Shown: positions 1 through 8,589 of the stretch, one piece after another
How positions within the stretch are numbered: position 1 is the first letter of the stretch
How the letters are laid out: each line of letters opens with the position of its first letter
Source of the DNA: JBDSKH01 sp050245915
Lineage (GTDB): Bacteria; Actinomycetota; Actinomycetes; Actinomycetales; Microbacteriaceae
Assembly (NCBI GenBank): GCA_050245915.1
Contig: JBFWWZ010000016.1
Coordinates: forward strand, 1-50,337
Direction: 5' to 3'
Length of the DNA stretch: 50,337 nucleotides
The notes under the pieces: generated by a model
The model's input: only the letters and a program-made list of their open reading frames with translations
Databases searched by the model: none
Told to the model about the DNA's origin: nothing
Position numbers and translations under genes: made by a program

Positions 1-768
1 GGCAGCGAGGTGCGCCCCGAGCAGGTGTGCATCGTCGAGGGCCGGCCGTCAGGGCTCGGCTTCATGCCGGACGGCGAGCTGCGCATCTCATCCATGCTCG
101 ACAAGCGGCTGCTGGCCTGGGACGGCGCCCGGACCGAGGTCGTGGCCGACCTGTCGGAATGGGTCACCGGACCGATGAACGACATGGCGATCGACTCCTC
201 CGGCACCACCCTCATCGGCAACTTCGGCCTCGACCCCTCCGATGACGAGACGGCGCTGCCGACGAGGCTGATGCGGGTCACGGCGGGGGGCGACGTGTCG
301 GTCGCCGCGGACGACGTGGTGTTCCCGAACGGCATGGTCATCGACGAGGGATCGGGCGTGCTGTATGCGGTCGAGACCTTCCGCGCTCGCATCAGCGCCT
401 GGGATTACGCCGATGGGCAGCTGACGAACCGCCGGGTCTGGGTCGCGTTCGGCGACGACGCCGGGGGGCCCTATGACATCCCGGCACTGACCGCGAGCTA
501 CCCGCTCGTGCCCGACGGCATCGCCATCGACGCCGAGGGGATGATCTGGGTCGCCGACGCGAAGGGGCACGGCGCCAGCCGGATCGCTCCGGACGGCAGC
601 GTCGCGGAGTTCGTCGAAACCGGACTCAGCGTCTACGCCGTCGTGCTCGGCGGCGAGGATCGGCGAGAGCTGTTCCTGTGCTGCGCTCCCCCGGCCGAGA
701 GCTGGAACCGGCTCGGGGCTGCGCGCTCGGTGCTGATGCGCTGCCCGGTCGACGTGCCCGGGATCTGA
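1..768 (+). CDS. SMP-30/gluconolactonase-like beta-propeller protein, 5' end outside window
   Basis: The reading frame is open to base 1; a GTG at base 10 is available, but the family usually has extra N-terminal residues, so the gene probably begins upstream. The visible part (about 252 residues from the GTG) has the repeated propeller signatures of the SGL/SMP-30 family: FPNGMVID near residue 105 and PDGIAIDAEG near 167, whose Asn and Asp are metal and substrate ligands in the family. The N-terminal stretch reads RPSGLGF, so the usual first metal-binding Glu is not evident. Such enzymes hydrolyse sugar lactones in the cytoplasm. It lies 31 nt before a cupin gene and at the head of a sugar-uptake cluster, which fits a lactonase in an oxidative sugar route. 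The substrate is unknown. Confidence 0.8.
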   Translation, partial: GSEVRPEQVCIVEGRPSGLGFMPDGELRISSMLDKRLLAWDGARTEVVADLSEWVTGPMNDMAIDSSGTTLIGNFGLDPSDDETALPTRLMRVTAGGDVSVAADDVVFPNGMVIDEGSGVLYAVETFRARISAWDYADGQLTNRRVWVAFGDDAGGPYDIPALTASYPLVPDGIAIDAEGMIWVADAKGHGASRIAPDGSVAEFVETGLSVYAVVLGGEDRRELFLCCAPPAESWNRLGAARSVLMRCPVDVPGI

Positions 769-799
769 CCACCACATCCACACACCGACAAGGAATCAC

Positions 800-1228
800 A
801 TGTCATTGACGCACAAGCTGCTGCCGAGCCACGGCAGCACCACCCCCACGCTCCCCAAGCCGGACGTGCCGCCGGACTCGTACGTGCTGACCGTGCAGGA
901 CGGCCTCCCGATCTACTACGACGAGGACACCTCGCCGGTGTCGGCGATCCGCGTCGTGCACCCCACGAACCCGAAGACCCCGGGCGTCGGGCACAGCATC
1001 GTGATGCTCTACGTGCCGCCGCACGCCGAGATGGCCGTGCATTCGCACGAGACCGAAGAGACTTACGTCATCATCCAGGGGACGGGGACCATGCCCCTCA
1101 ACGGCGGCGAGATCGAGGTCGGTCCTGGCCACTTCATCCACATGCCGCCGTGGAGCGAGCACGGCATCCGCAACACCGGTACGGAGATGCTGACGGTCCT
1201 GCTGGCCACCTCGCCGCCCAACCCCTAA
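800..1228 (+). CDS. cupin domain protein (142 aa)
   Basis: Single-domain cupin of 142 residues. Motif 1 is seen as VHSHETEETYVI followed by GTG (His, His, Glu metal ligands near residues 81-87), and motif 2 as PGHFIHMPPWSEHGIRN, giving the third His. The ATG at 800 is preceded by AAGGAA at a 5-nt spacing. Small cupins of this kind act as sugar epimerases or isomerases, dioxygenases or ligand sensors; sequence alone does not choose. It is probably cotranscribed with the upstream lactonase-like gene and is separated from the downstream transporter operon by a 98-nt gap that contains a promoter/operator. A weak CCCC/GGGG hairpin overlaps its stop codon. Confidence 0.85.
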   Translation: MSLTHKLLPSHGSTTPTLPKPDVPPDSYVLTVQDGLPIYYDEDTSPVSAIRVVHPTNPKTPGVGHSIVMLYVPPHAEMAVHSHETEETYVIIQGTGTMPLNGGEIEVGPGHFIHMPPWSEHGIRNTGTEMLTVLLATSPPNP

Positions 1229-1284
1229 CGGGGTCCGTCCACGGCGGCTGCGGGTCTTGCGCCTATCCGGCTTCCCACCTATGT

Positions 1285-1313
1285 TTGTCCTGACATTATT
1301 GTCTTGACATAGT
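1285..1313 (+). promoter_or_regulatory. tandem operator and promoter of the first CUT2 transporter operon
   Basis: Two copies of a palindrome, TTGTCCTGACAT (1285-1296) and TTGTCTTGACAT (1299-1310), are spaced 14 nt start to start. Each has half-sites TGTC and GACA around a 2-nt centre. They cover a plausible promoter: TTGTCC (1285-1290), a 17-nt spacer, CATAGT (1308-1313). A repressor bound here would block RNA polymerase. Related sites occur at 11711-11720 and 13264-13273. The regulator is not in the window; the half-site resembles operators of GntR/FadR-type proteins, which is inference. Confidence 0.55.
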
Positions 1314-1326
1314 TGAGAGAGTCGCC

Positions 1327-2358
1327 GTGGACTCCACCCCCCAGGAACGCGCCCGATCGCGCACCCGCCCCCTCGACATCACGCTGCGCGTGCTCGGGGC
1401 CGGCCCGATCGTCATCCTGGTCCTGCTGTGCATCGTGGTCGCGGTCGCCCGGCCCGTCTTCCTCTCCCCCATCAACCTGCAGAACGTCCTCCTGCAGAGC
1501 TCGGCGGTCGCGATCCTCGCCATCGGGTCGCTGATCGTCATCGTCACCGGCGGCATCGACCTCTCGATCGGCTCGACCATGGCGCTGGCCACCGTGATGG
1601 GCTGGCTCGTCTTCCAGCAGGTCGGCGACGGCGGCGGCATCCTCGTCGTGCTCGCGATGATCGCGCTCGGACTCGCGGTCGGGCTGGTCAACGGGCTCGC
1701 CTACGTCGTGGGCCGGATCCCCCACCCGTTCATCGTGACACTCGCCATGCTCTCCATCGCGCAGAGCATCGGCACCGTGATCACCCACGGCCAGCCGCTG
1801 CCCGGCATGCCGCCCCTCGTGAACGAGCTGGGCCGCGGGTTCCTCGGGCCCATCCCGACGTCGGCGGTCCTGGTCACGGTCGTCGCCGTCCTCGCGCACC
1901 TCTTCCTCAAGCGCAGCCAGTGGGGCCGGTGGATCTTCGCCGTCGGCGGCGACGTCGAGGCCGCGAAGCGCATGAGCATCCCCGTGCCACGGGTGCTGGT
2001 CTCCACCTACGTCCTGTGCGGAGGGCTCGCGGGGCTCGCCGGCGTCCTCCTCGCCGGCAACATCGGCGGCGCCAGCGCCACCGTCGGCCAGTCCGCCGGC
2101 GGGCTGCTGGACGCGATCGCCGCCGTCATCATCGGAGGCGCCAGCATCCTCGGCGGACGCGGCAGCGTCTGGAACTGCCTCATCGGCGCCCTGCTGCTCG
2201 GGGTGATCCGCAACGGCCTCGCGCTCGTCGGAGCGTCGCCGTTCCTGCAGGGGCTGCTCGTCGGCGCGACCATTCTCGTCGCCGTGCAGCTGGATGTGGT
2301 GCGCACCATGGTCGAGAAGCGCATCCGCACGATCCAGGCGAACGTGGGTGCGCTGTGA
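1327..2358 (+). CDS. CUT2-type sugar ABC transporter permease (RbsC-like)
   Basis: Membrane subunit of a ribose-type ABC importer, 343 residues, which is normal for RbsC-like permeases. About eight to ten hydrophobic helices are visible, with the family loop GGIDLSIGS near residue 73 and a conserved GGASILGGRG loop near residue 270. The start is a GTG 17 nt behind the second operator palindrome. The stop codon overlaps the next gene's GTG (GTGA), so translation is probably coupled to the ATPase. In this operon the order is permease, ATPase, binding protein, with the lipoprotein gene last. The substrate cannot be read from sequence; family members carry pentoses, hexoses, polyols or autoinducer-2. 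Confidence 0.92.
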   Translation: MDSTPQERARSRTRPLDITLRVLGAGPIVILVLLCIVVAVARPVFLSPINLQNVLLQSSAVAILAIGSLIVIVTGGIDLSIGSTMALATVMGWLVFQQVGDGGGILVVLAMIALGLAVGLVNGLAYVVGRIPHPFIVTLAMLSIAQSIGTVITHGQPLPGMPPLVNELGRGFLGPIPTSAVLVTVVAVLAHLFLKRSQWGRWIFAVGGDVEAAKRMSIPVPRVLVSTYVLCGGLAGLAGVLLAGNIGGASATVGQSAGGLLDAIAAVIIGGASILGGRGSVWNCLIGALLLGVIRNGLALVGASPFLQGLLVGATILVAVQLDVVRTMVEKRIRTIQANVGAL

Positions 2359-3167
2359 CCACTGATCCGGCAGAGGTGATCCTCGAGGTCGACGGCCTCT
2401 ACAAGAGCTTCGGTGCCGTGCGCGCCCTCGCGGGCGTCAGCTTCACCCTCGGCCGGAGCGAGGTGCTGGCGGTGCTCGGCGACAACGGCGCCGGCAAGTC
2501 CACCCTGGTCAAGTGCATCGCCGGGACGCATGTGCCCGACGGCGGGCGGATGCTGGTCGACGGCCGCGAGGTCGCCTTCCGCACACCGCGCGACGCCCGC
2601 GATCAGGGCATCGAGATGGTGTACCAGGACCTCGCGCTCTTCGGCAACCTGTCCGCCGCGCAGAACTTCTACGCCGGCCGGGAATTGGTCTGGCCGCGCT
2701 GGGCCGGGCGCCTCGGGTTCCTGCGCGAACGGAAGATGGCGGCCGAGACGCGCGCGACCCTCGACCGTCTCGGTGTCGGGATCCCCGACATACGCACCGA
2801 CATCGCGCAGATGTCCGGCGGTCAGCGTCAGGCCATCGCCGTCGCACGGGCCGTCGCGTTCGTCTCGAAGATCGTGATCCTCGACGAGCCGACCGCCGCG
2901 CTCGGCCTGCGCGAGGGCGCCCGCGTCCACGACCTCGTGCGTCTGCTCGTCGAGAACGGCGTCTCCGTGATCCTCATCTCCCACAACATGCAGGAGGTCA
3001 CCGAGCTGGCCGACCGCGCCATCGTGATGCGGCGCGGACAGGTGGTCGGCGAAGAGATCCCCACCCCCGAGAACCACTCGAAGCTGGTGTCGCTCATCGT
3101 CGGCGCCATCCCCGAGAACCCGGCCACCACATCCCGGAGCACCACCTCACAGAAGGAGAAACGATGA
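2355..3167 (+). CDS. CUT2 sugar ABC transporter ATP-binding protein, single nucleotide-binding domain
   Basis: ATPase of the importer, 270 residues. Walker A is GDNGAGKST near residues 41-49, the signature is MSGGQRQ near 153, Walker B is VILDEPTAAL near 174, and a Ser-His-Asn switch follows. RbsA-type ATPases usually fuse two such domains (about 500 residues); this one has a single domain, like FrcA, so it must homodimerise. Start GTG overlaps the permease stop by 4 nt, and its own TGA overlaps the ATG of the lipoprotein gene (ATGA). A 5' extension of the same frame into the permease gene is a shadow. Confidence 0.92.
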   Translation: MTTDPAEVILEVDGLYKSFGAVRALAGVSFTLGRSEVLAVLGDNGAGKSTLVKCIAGTHVPDGGRMLVDGREVAFRTPRDARDQGIEMVYQDLALFGNLSAAQNFYAGRELVWPRWAGRLGFLRERKMAAETRATLDRLGVGIPDIRTDIAQMSGGQRQAIAVARAVAFVSKIVILDEPTAALGLREGARVHDLVRLLVENGVSVILISHNMQEVTELADRAIVMRRGQVVGEEIPTPENHSKLVSLIVGAIPENPATTSRSTTSQKEKR

Positions 3168-4123
3168 AGTTTCGCATGACAGCGGTCGCCGCGCTCGCGG
3201 TGGCCGGACTCGCCCTCACCGGCTGCACGACCGCAAGCGGAGGCGACGACGACGAGCTCACGATCGGCTTCTCGGTCCCCGCGGTCGACGACTACTACGG
3301 CGTCGTGCGCGACTCGTTCGTCGCCGCCGCCGAGGAACAGGGCATCAACTACCTGGAAGGCAACGGCGACGGCGCCGGCGATCCGACCCAGCAGATCGCC
3401 AAGATCGAGACGATGCTCGCCCAGGGCATCGACGTGCTCGCGGTCGCCCCTCCCGGAGACGCGTTCATCCCGGTCCTCGACCGGGCGATCGACCTCGGCG
3501 TCAAGGTGATCTTCATCGACCAGCAGGTTCCTGACTGGGGCAAGCAGTCGACGTTCATCGCGACCGACAACCCCGCGGCCAGCCAGGCCATGGGCGACTA
3601 CCTCGCCGGCAAGCTGCAGGCCGGAGACCAGGTCGGCATCATGATCGGCATCCCCGGCATCCCGTTGCTGCTGGATCGCTACGAGAACTTCCAGAAGACT
3701 CTGGAGGCGAAGGGCATCACCGTGACGCTGTCGTCGGAAGCCGACGGCTGCCAGCTCGACACCGCCGTCAACGTGGTCCGCAACTTCATCGTCGCGAACC
3801 CCGACCTGGACGCCATCTACTCGACGTGCGGACCGACCGGCCTCGCCGCGAACCAGGTGCTCGAGGAGCAGGGCAACGACGCGCTGAGCGTGACATTCGA
3901 CGTGCCGGTGCAGGAGATCAACGACATCCTCGACGGCAAGTCGGATGCGGCCGTCGCTCAGTTCCCGGCGAAGCTCGCCGAGAACGCCATCGCGTACGCG
4001 ATCAAGGTGCACAACGGCGAGGACGTGCCCGCGTACGTCGACAACGGCACCGAGATCGTCACCATCGACAACGCCGAGGAGTTCTTCCACGACGGCTCGA
4101 CCGGCTACTCGTACAAGATCTGA
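3164..4123 (+). CDS. sugar-binding lipoprotein of CUT2 ABC transporter
   Basis: Solute-binding protein of 319 residues with a lipoprotein signal: basic N-terminus, hydrophobic core, lipobox LTGC with the lipidated Cys at residue 21. The mature part is a type I periplasmic-binding fold (Peripla_BP_4, RbsB-like), including GDPTQQIAKIETMLAQG and a late FDVPVQEIN segment. It should sit on the outer face of the membrane and hand sugar to the permease at 1327-2358. The ATG at 3164 has a strong ribosome-binding site (AGAAGGAGAA) although it overlaps the ATPase stop, which fits higher translation of the binding protein than of the membrane parts. Confidence 0.92.
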   Translation: MKFRMTAVAALAVAGLALTGCTTASGGDDDELTIGFSVPAVDDYYGVVRDSFVAAAEEQGINYLEGNGDGAGDPTQQIAKIETMLAQGIDVLAVAPPGDAFIPVLDRAIDLGVKVIFIDQQVPDWGKQSTFIATDNPAASQAMGDYLAGKLQAGDQVGIMIGIPGIPLLLDRYENFQKTLEAKGITVTLSSEADGCQLDTAVNVVRNFIVANPDLDAIYSTCGPTGLAANQVLEEQGNDALSVTFDVPVQEINDILDGKSDAAVAQFPAKLAENAIAYAIKVHNGEDVPAYVDNGTEIVTIDNAEEFFHDGSTGYSYKI

Positions 4124-4131
4124 GACAGCGC

Positions 4132-4950
4132 ATGACCCAGGACTCCGTCCCCGCCCACCGCGTCGCCCTCGTCACCGGGGCCAGCTCCGGGCTGGGGGCG
4201 GAGTCCGCCCGCGTGCTCGGCCGGCACGGCATGAGCGTGGTCGCCACGGCGCGCTCGACCGACCTGCTCGCCGAGCTCGCGGCAGACTGGCCGGGCGCGC
4301 CGGGCTCTCTGCTCACCATCACCGCCGACGTCACCGACGAGGATGCGGTGCGCTCCGTCGTCGCGCGCGCCCTCAGCACGTACGGGCGCATCGACGCGCT
4401 GATCAACAGCGCCGGCATCAGCGACGGCACCTCCCCGTTCAGCGAGGTCGCGTCGGCCGAGAAGTTCCGGCAGGTGCTGGAGACCAACGTGACCGGCACC
4501 TTCCTGTTCTCCCGCGAGGTCGGCGCGCACATGCTCGAGCGACGCTCCGGATCGATCGTCAACATCTCCTCCATGTCGGCCGACGGCGGCATGGAGTGGG
4601 GACCGCTGTCGTACACCGCGTCGAAGGCGGCGGTGGAAGGGATGACGAAGCAGCTGGCGATCGAATGGGCCGACCGGAACGTCCGGGTCAACGCGATCGC
4701 GCCGAACCACTTCGTGACGCGGATCACCGAGTCCTTCCTCGCCGACCCCGGGTTCCGGAGCTGGGTCGAGAGCCGCACGCCGATGCGGCGCATCGGCGAC
4801 ATCGACAAGGACTGGGCCGGTGCCGTGCTGTTCCTCGCGACGGACGCCTCGTCCTATGTGACGGGCGAGATCCTCCACGTCGACGGCGGCTTCACGGCCG
4901 CGCGCGGCACCTACCAGACGACGCCCAGCTGGCTGCGGCGCGAGGCATGA
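4132..4950 (+). CDS. SDR-family NAD(P)-dependent oxidoreductase
   Basis: Classical short-chain dehydrogenase/reductase of 272 residues. It shows the cofactor motif TGASSGLG near residue 15, NSAG near 93, the catalytic Ser in NISSMS and the Tyr-x-x-x-Lys pair in YTASKAA, and the C-terminal motif YVTGEILHVDGG. It should interconvert an alcohol and a ketone on a small sugar-like substrate. The ATG is 8 nt after the lipoprotein stop and its TGA overlaps the next ATG (ATGA). Placement between an importer and a sugar kinase points to oxidation or reduction of the imported sugar, polyol or sugar acid before phosphorylation. Confidence 0.9.
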   Translation: MTQDSVPAHRVALVTGASSGLGAESARVLGRHGMSVVATARSTDLLAELAADWPGAPGSLLTITADVTDEDAVRSVVARALSTYGRIDALINSAGISDGTSPFSEVASAEKFRQVLETNVTGTFLFSREVGAHMLERRSGSIVNISSMSADGGMEWGPLSYTASKAAVEGMTKQLAIEWADRNVRVNAIAPNHFVTRITESFLADPGFRSWVESRTPMRRIGDIDKDWAGAVLFLATDASSYVTGEILHVDGGFTAARGTYQTTPSWLRREA

Positions 4951-5855
4951 ACTCCCGGCGCTCCATCGTCGTCCTGGGCAGTGCGACCGGGGACTTGATC
5001 GTGCGGCAGCCGCGGCTGCCGACGGCCGGCGAGACGATGTTCGGAGTATCGTTCACGACCGTCTCCGGGGGGAAGGGTCTCAACCAGGCGGTCGCCGCCG
5101 CGCGCGCCGGGGGGCGGGTCGGCTTCCTCGGAGCGGTCGGCGACGACGAGCACGGCGACCGTGCACGAGCCGTTCTCGACGAGGCGGGCGTCGACACCGC
5201 CGGCCTCGTGCGAGTGGATGCCCCGACCGGCACCGCTCACATCTCGGTCCTCGACGGCGGCGACAACGCCATCGTGATCGTGCCGGCTGCGAACTCCGCG
5301 GTCACCGCGCTCGACGACACGGCGCGCGGAATCGTGCGTCCCGCCGGCTTCCTGCTCGCCCAATTCGAGCGGCCGATGCCTCTGATCGCGGAGGCGTTCC
5401 GGTTCGCCCGCGCTGCGGGAGTGCGCACCGTGCTCACCCCCGCCCCCGTCGCCGAGATCCCGGCGGACCTCCTGGCGAACACCGACATCCTGGTGCCGAA
5501 CGCCGGCGAGGCGTGCGAGCTCGCCGCGGAGGACGACCCGGTCGCCGCGGCGTGCGCGCTCAGCCGGCGGGTCGGCATGGTCGTCATGACCCGCGGCGAG
5601 CAGGGCGCGATCGTGGCCAGGGACGGGGAGGTGATGACGAGTGTCGCCGCGCACCCGGTGACGCCCGTCGACACCACCGGCGCCGGCGACACCTTCGTCG
5701 GGGTGCTGGTGGCGTGGCTCGCCGACGGCGCGGAGCTGGGTGCCGCGCTGGCGGCGGCGTCCGCGGCCGCCGCGATCTGCGTGACCCGCCCCGGAGCGAG
5801 CCCCTCGATCCCCACGCGCGACGAGATACTCGCGCGCCTGCTCGACCCCGCATGA
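4947..5855 (+). CDS. PfkB-family carbohydrate kinase (ribokinase-like)
   Basis: Ribokinase-fold kinase of 302 residues. The substrate-site motif GGKGLNQA lies near residue 41 and the PfkB signature DTTGAGDTF, with its catalytic Asp, near residue 247. It transfers the gamma-phosphate of ATP to a sugar, ketose or nucleoside hydroxyl in the cytoplasm. The family also contains fructokinase, 2-keto-3-deoxygluconate kinase and tagatose-6-phosphate kinase, and sequence does not separate them here. It overlaps the SDR stop by 4 nt and is followed after 27 nt by the zinc dehydrogenase. It is one of two sugar kinases in the island, the other being the FGGY kinase at 14212. Confidence 0.9.
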   Translation: MNSRRSIVVLGSATGDLIVRQPRLPTAGETMFGVSFTTVSGGKGLNQAVAAARAGGRVGFLGAVGDDEHGDRARAVLDEAGVDTAGLVRVDAPTGTAHISVLDGGDNAIVIVPAANSAVTALDDTARGIVRPAGFLLAQFERPMPLIAEAFRFARAAGVRTVLTPAPVAEIPADLLANTDILVPNAGEACELAAEDDPVAAACALSRRVGMVVMTRGEQGAIVARDGEVMTSVAAHPVTPVDTTGAGDTFVGVLVAWLADGAELGAALAAASAAAAICVTRPGASPSIPTRDEILARLLDPA

Positions 5856-5882
5856 TCCGGGCCGGCGTGGTGGGATAGGACC

Positions 5883-6899
5883 ATGCGAGCGGTGCGGTAC
5901 GACCAGGTGGAGACCCCGGTGCTGCGCGAGATGCCCGACATGCCGCTCGCGCCGGGTGAGGTGCGGCTGCGTGTGCTCGCCTCGGGCATCTGCCCGGAGG
6001 ACCTGCAGATCCATCACGGCGGATTCGGCGCCGAGTTCCCGCTGACCCCCGGCCACGAGATGGTCGGCGAGGTCATCGAGGTCGCCAGCGGTGTGGGCCG
6101 CCTGTCCCTCGGCGACCGGGTCGTCGTCGACACCGCCGTCCCGTGCGGGTGGTGCTCCCTCTGCCAGTCGGGGCAGCCGACCCAGTGCGTGCGGCTACGC
6201 GGCTACGGGCTCTGGCTTCCCGGGAGCGCCGCCGAGCACATCGTCGTGGAGGCGGCGCGCGCCGTCCCGATCGGCGACATGGACATCGACACCGCGGTGC
6301 TCGCCGAGCCGCTCGCCTGCGCGGTCCACGCCCTCGACGTCCTCGCGATGCGCACCGGATCGAGCGTGCTGATCCGCGGCGGGGGACCGAATGCGCAGAT
6401 CCTCTCCCAGCTGCTGTCGCGCGGCGGCGCCTCGTCGGTCACCGTCGCCTCCTCCTCGCCGCACAATCTCGATGTGGCGGTGCGCAACGGGGCGACGCAC
6501 GCAGTCATCACCGACCCGGTGGACTTCGGCGCGAGCTTCCCCGACCTCCTCATGCACGAACCCGAGGGCTTCGACGTCGTCATCGACACGACCGGGGCGA
6601 CCTCGACCGCCGTGAACTGCCTCCCCCTGGTCCGCAGCGGCGGCACGTTCTTCATCTACGGAATGCCGGTCGAGGACGCCCTGATCTCGATCCGGCCGTA
6701 CGACGTGATGCGCCGCGAACTCCGCGTCACCGGGTCGTTCTCGCAGACCAACTGCGTGGCCCGTGCGGTCGACCTGCTGGCGGCCGGACGGGTGGTCGCG
6801 GACGGGATCATCACCCACCGCTTCACGCTCGACCAGTACACGGAGGCGATCGCAGCCGTGCAGGATCCGATGTGCCTGAAGGCCGTCCTCTACCCCTGA
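5883..6899 (+). CDS. zinc-dependent alcohol dehydrogenase (MDR superfamily)
   Basis: Medium-chain dehydrogenase of 338 residues. The catalytic zinc site is suggested by Cys in SGICPEDL and by GHE near residue 59; four Cys in the pattern C-x2-C-x2-C-x7-C (PCGWCSLCQSGQPTQC) would bind the structural zinc. The nucleotide-binding turn reads RGGGPNAQ, a variant of GxGxxG. Relatives oxidise sorbitol, threonine or other polyols with NAD+. It is the last gene of the rightward block and its 3' end overlaps that of the convergent SDR gene by 10 bp, so the two transcripts must read into each other. Confidence 0.88.
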   Translation: MRAVRYDQVETPVLREMPDMPLAPGEVRLRVLASGICPEDLQIHHGGFGAEFPLTPGHEMVGEVIEVASGVGRLSLGDRVVVDTAVPCGWCSLCQSGQPTQCVRLRGYGLWLPGSAAEHIVVEAARAVPIGDMDIDTAVLAEPLACAVHALDVLAMRTGSSVLIRGGGPNAQILSQLLSRGGASSVTVASSSPHNLDVAVRNGATHAVITDPVDFGASFPDLLMHEPEGFDVVIDTTGATSTAVNCLPLVRSGGTFFIYGMPVEDALISIRPYDVMRRELRVTGSFSQTNCVARAVDLLAAGRVVADGIITHRFTLDQYTEAIAAVQDPMCLKAVLYP

Positions 6900-7663
6900 G
6901 CCAGATCCCGCGTGACCGGTCCCGCCGTCCAGGTGAGACCGCCGTCGACCACCAGGTTGTGGCCGGTGACCCAGGTCGCCTCGTCACCGCCGAGGTAGAG
7001 GATCGCCGAGGCGATGTCGTCGGGCGTGCCGACCCGCCCGAGCGGCGTGTGCTCCATCCAGCGGGCGATGTGCTGGGGCGTCATGTTGCCGGTGCGTGCC
7101 GCCATCGGGGTGTCCACCAGTCCGGGCGACACGCAGGTGACCCGGATGCCGTACTCGGCCAGCTCGTAGGCGGAGGTGCGCGTCAGCATCTCGACCCCCG
7201 ACTTCGCCGCGGAGTACGCGCCCGAGCCCCAGGTGGGGATGTTCGAGTTGATCGACGCGACGTTGACGATGGCGCCGCCCTGCCCGATCCGGATCAGCTC
7301 GCGGGCCTCGTGCTTGACGGCCAGGAAGACGCCGGTCAGCACGACGCCCAGCACCTTGTTCCAGGTCTCCAGATCCTGATCGACGATCTGGGTGCCCTCG
7401 CCGATGCCTGCGGCGTTGACGGCGAGCTTCAGGCCCCCGAGGTCGCGCGCGACCGCCACCATCCGCTCGATGTCCCCCTCCTCGCGCACGTCGATGCGCA
7501 CCGGGTGGATGCGATCGCCGAGTTGCGCGATCGCGTCCAGCGAGTCCGGGTTCCAGTCTCCGACGACGACATGCGCCCCGGCCTCGTGGAGGCGCTCTGT
7601 CACCCGCCCGCCGATGCCGGACGCGCCGCCCGTCACGATCGCAGTCGCTCCCTCGAAGCCCAC
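6890..7663 (-). CDS. SDR-family NAD(P)-dependent oxidoreductase
   Basis: Short-chain dehydrogenase of 257 residues: TGGASGIG near residue 11, NAAG near 84, catalytic Ser in NVASINS, YSAAKSG with the Tyr/Lys pair, and ATWVTGHNLVVDGG at the end. I chose the GTG at 7663 because AAAGGGA lies 5 nt upstream; an in-frame GTG at 7681 would overlap the preceding stop. It is the last gene of the leftward block (lipoprotein, permease, ATPase, cyclase-like hydrolase, SDR). The partner hydrolase suggests a substrate that can be a lactone or amide, which is inference. Confidence 0.9.
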   Translation of the reverse strand: MGFEGATAIVTGGASGIGGRVTERLHEAGAHVVVGDWNPDSLDAIAQLGDRIHPVRIDVREEGDIERMVAVARDLGGLKLAVNAAGIGEGTQIVDQDLETWNKVLGVVLTGVFLAVKHEARELIRIGQGGAIVNVASINSNIPTWGSGAYSAAKSGVEMLTRTSAYELAEYGIRVTCVSPGLVDTPMAARTGNMTPQHIARWMEHTPLGRVGTPDDIASAILYLGGDEATWVTGHNLVVDGGLTWTAGPVTRDLAQG

Positions 7664-7677
7664 GGTGGTCCCTTTCG

Positions 7678-8589
7678 TCACACGACCGCGACGGGCGAGA
7701 CCATCGCCCCGGTCGATCCGGTGCCCTTGATGGGCGTCATGATGAAGAGGAACGCGGTGTGGCCGCCCGCGATCAGATCCTCGGTCTTGATGTTCTCGAT
7801 GATGTAGGTGCCGGTCTCGGCGAGCAGGTGCTGATGCACCACGAACGCCCGCTCCGGCGTCTCGAACGGGATGACCTCGAACGCCCAGTTGTCGGCGCCG
7901 ACGACCGACACGCACCGCTCGGTGAGCCAGTGGGCGACGTCCCAGCCGGCCCCGGGCTCGCCCGCGAGGAACCGGTCGTTGTCGACCTGCCACAGCGACA
8001 TCCACCCGGTGTGCAGCAGGACGGCGTCGCCAGGACCCACGTCGACGCCCTGGCGCGCGCACGCCGCCTCGACGTCCGCGACCGTGATCATGTCACCGGG
8101 GCCGAGCATGTCGACACCGCGCACCGCGGCGATGTCGAGGCAGACCCCGCGGGTGACCCACGGACGCATGTTCTCGGCACCGAGCCGTTTCAGCCCGTCG
8201 CGAGCGAGGAACTCGGAGTAGTGGATGCCGTTGTACCCGCGACCGGCGATGCCGTTGTGCGCGAGCCCGTCCACGTGGCAGCCCACGTGCGCGGAGCTCA
8301 TCATGTACTCCTCGAACCCGGTCCACTCGCTCGGGTCGTCGGTGTGGCCGGGCAGCGCGCTCTCGGCGAGGATGATCTGACGCCAGTCGCGTTTCGCCGG
8401 GCCGGGCATGTCGTGCTCGAGCGGCGGCGCCAGCTCGATGATGCGACCCGTCGTCGGCAGCGCGAGGGCGGCCATCGTGCGCTCGGGGGTGATCTCGTTG
8501 AGCGCGCCCGCCTCGTCGTCCGCGCCGTACCGGGACGGCCACCACTGCGGGCTGCGGCTGCCGGTCCCGTCGTAGGCGGCGGTGCTCAC
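7678..8589 (-). CDS. cyclase family protein (kynurenine formamidase/isatin hydrolase-like)
   Basis: Metal-dependent hydrolase-fold protein of 303 residues (PF04199 family). The metal motif of the family, H-x-G-T-H-x-D-x-x-x-H, is present as HVGCHVDGLAH near residues 105-115 with Thr replaced by Cys. The middle reads PGDAVLLHTGW and the end VSPVAVV. Relatives hydrolyse cyclic amides, lactones or formyl-amides with Mn or Zn. Start GTG overlaps the ATPase stop (GTGA). In a sugar-importer operon with an SDR, a lactone-opening role parallel to that of the SMP-30 protein in the other block is possible but unproven. Confidence 0.85.
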   Translation of the reverse strand: MSTAAYDGTGSRSPQWWPSRYGADDEAGALNEITPERTMAALALPTTGRIIELAPPLEHDMPGPAKRDWRQIILAESALPGHTDDPSEWTGFEEYMMSSAHVGCHVDGLAHNGIAGRGYNGIHYSEFLARDGLKRLGAENMRPWVTRGVCLDIAAVRGVDMLGPGDMITVADVEAACARQGVDVGPGDAVLLHTGWMSLWQVDNDRFLAGEPGAGWDVAHWLTERCVSVVGADNWAFEVIPFETPERAFVVHQHLLAETGTYIIENIKTEDLIAGGHTAFLFIMTPIKGTGSTGAMVSPVAVV

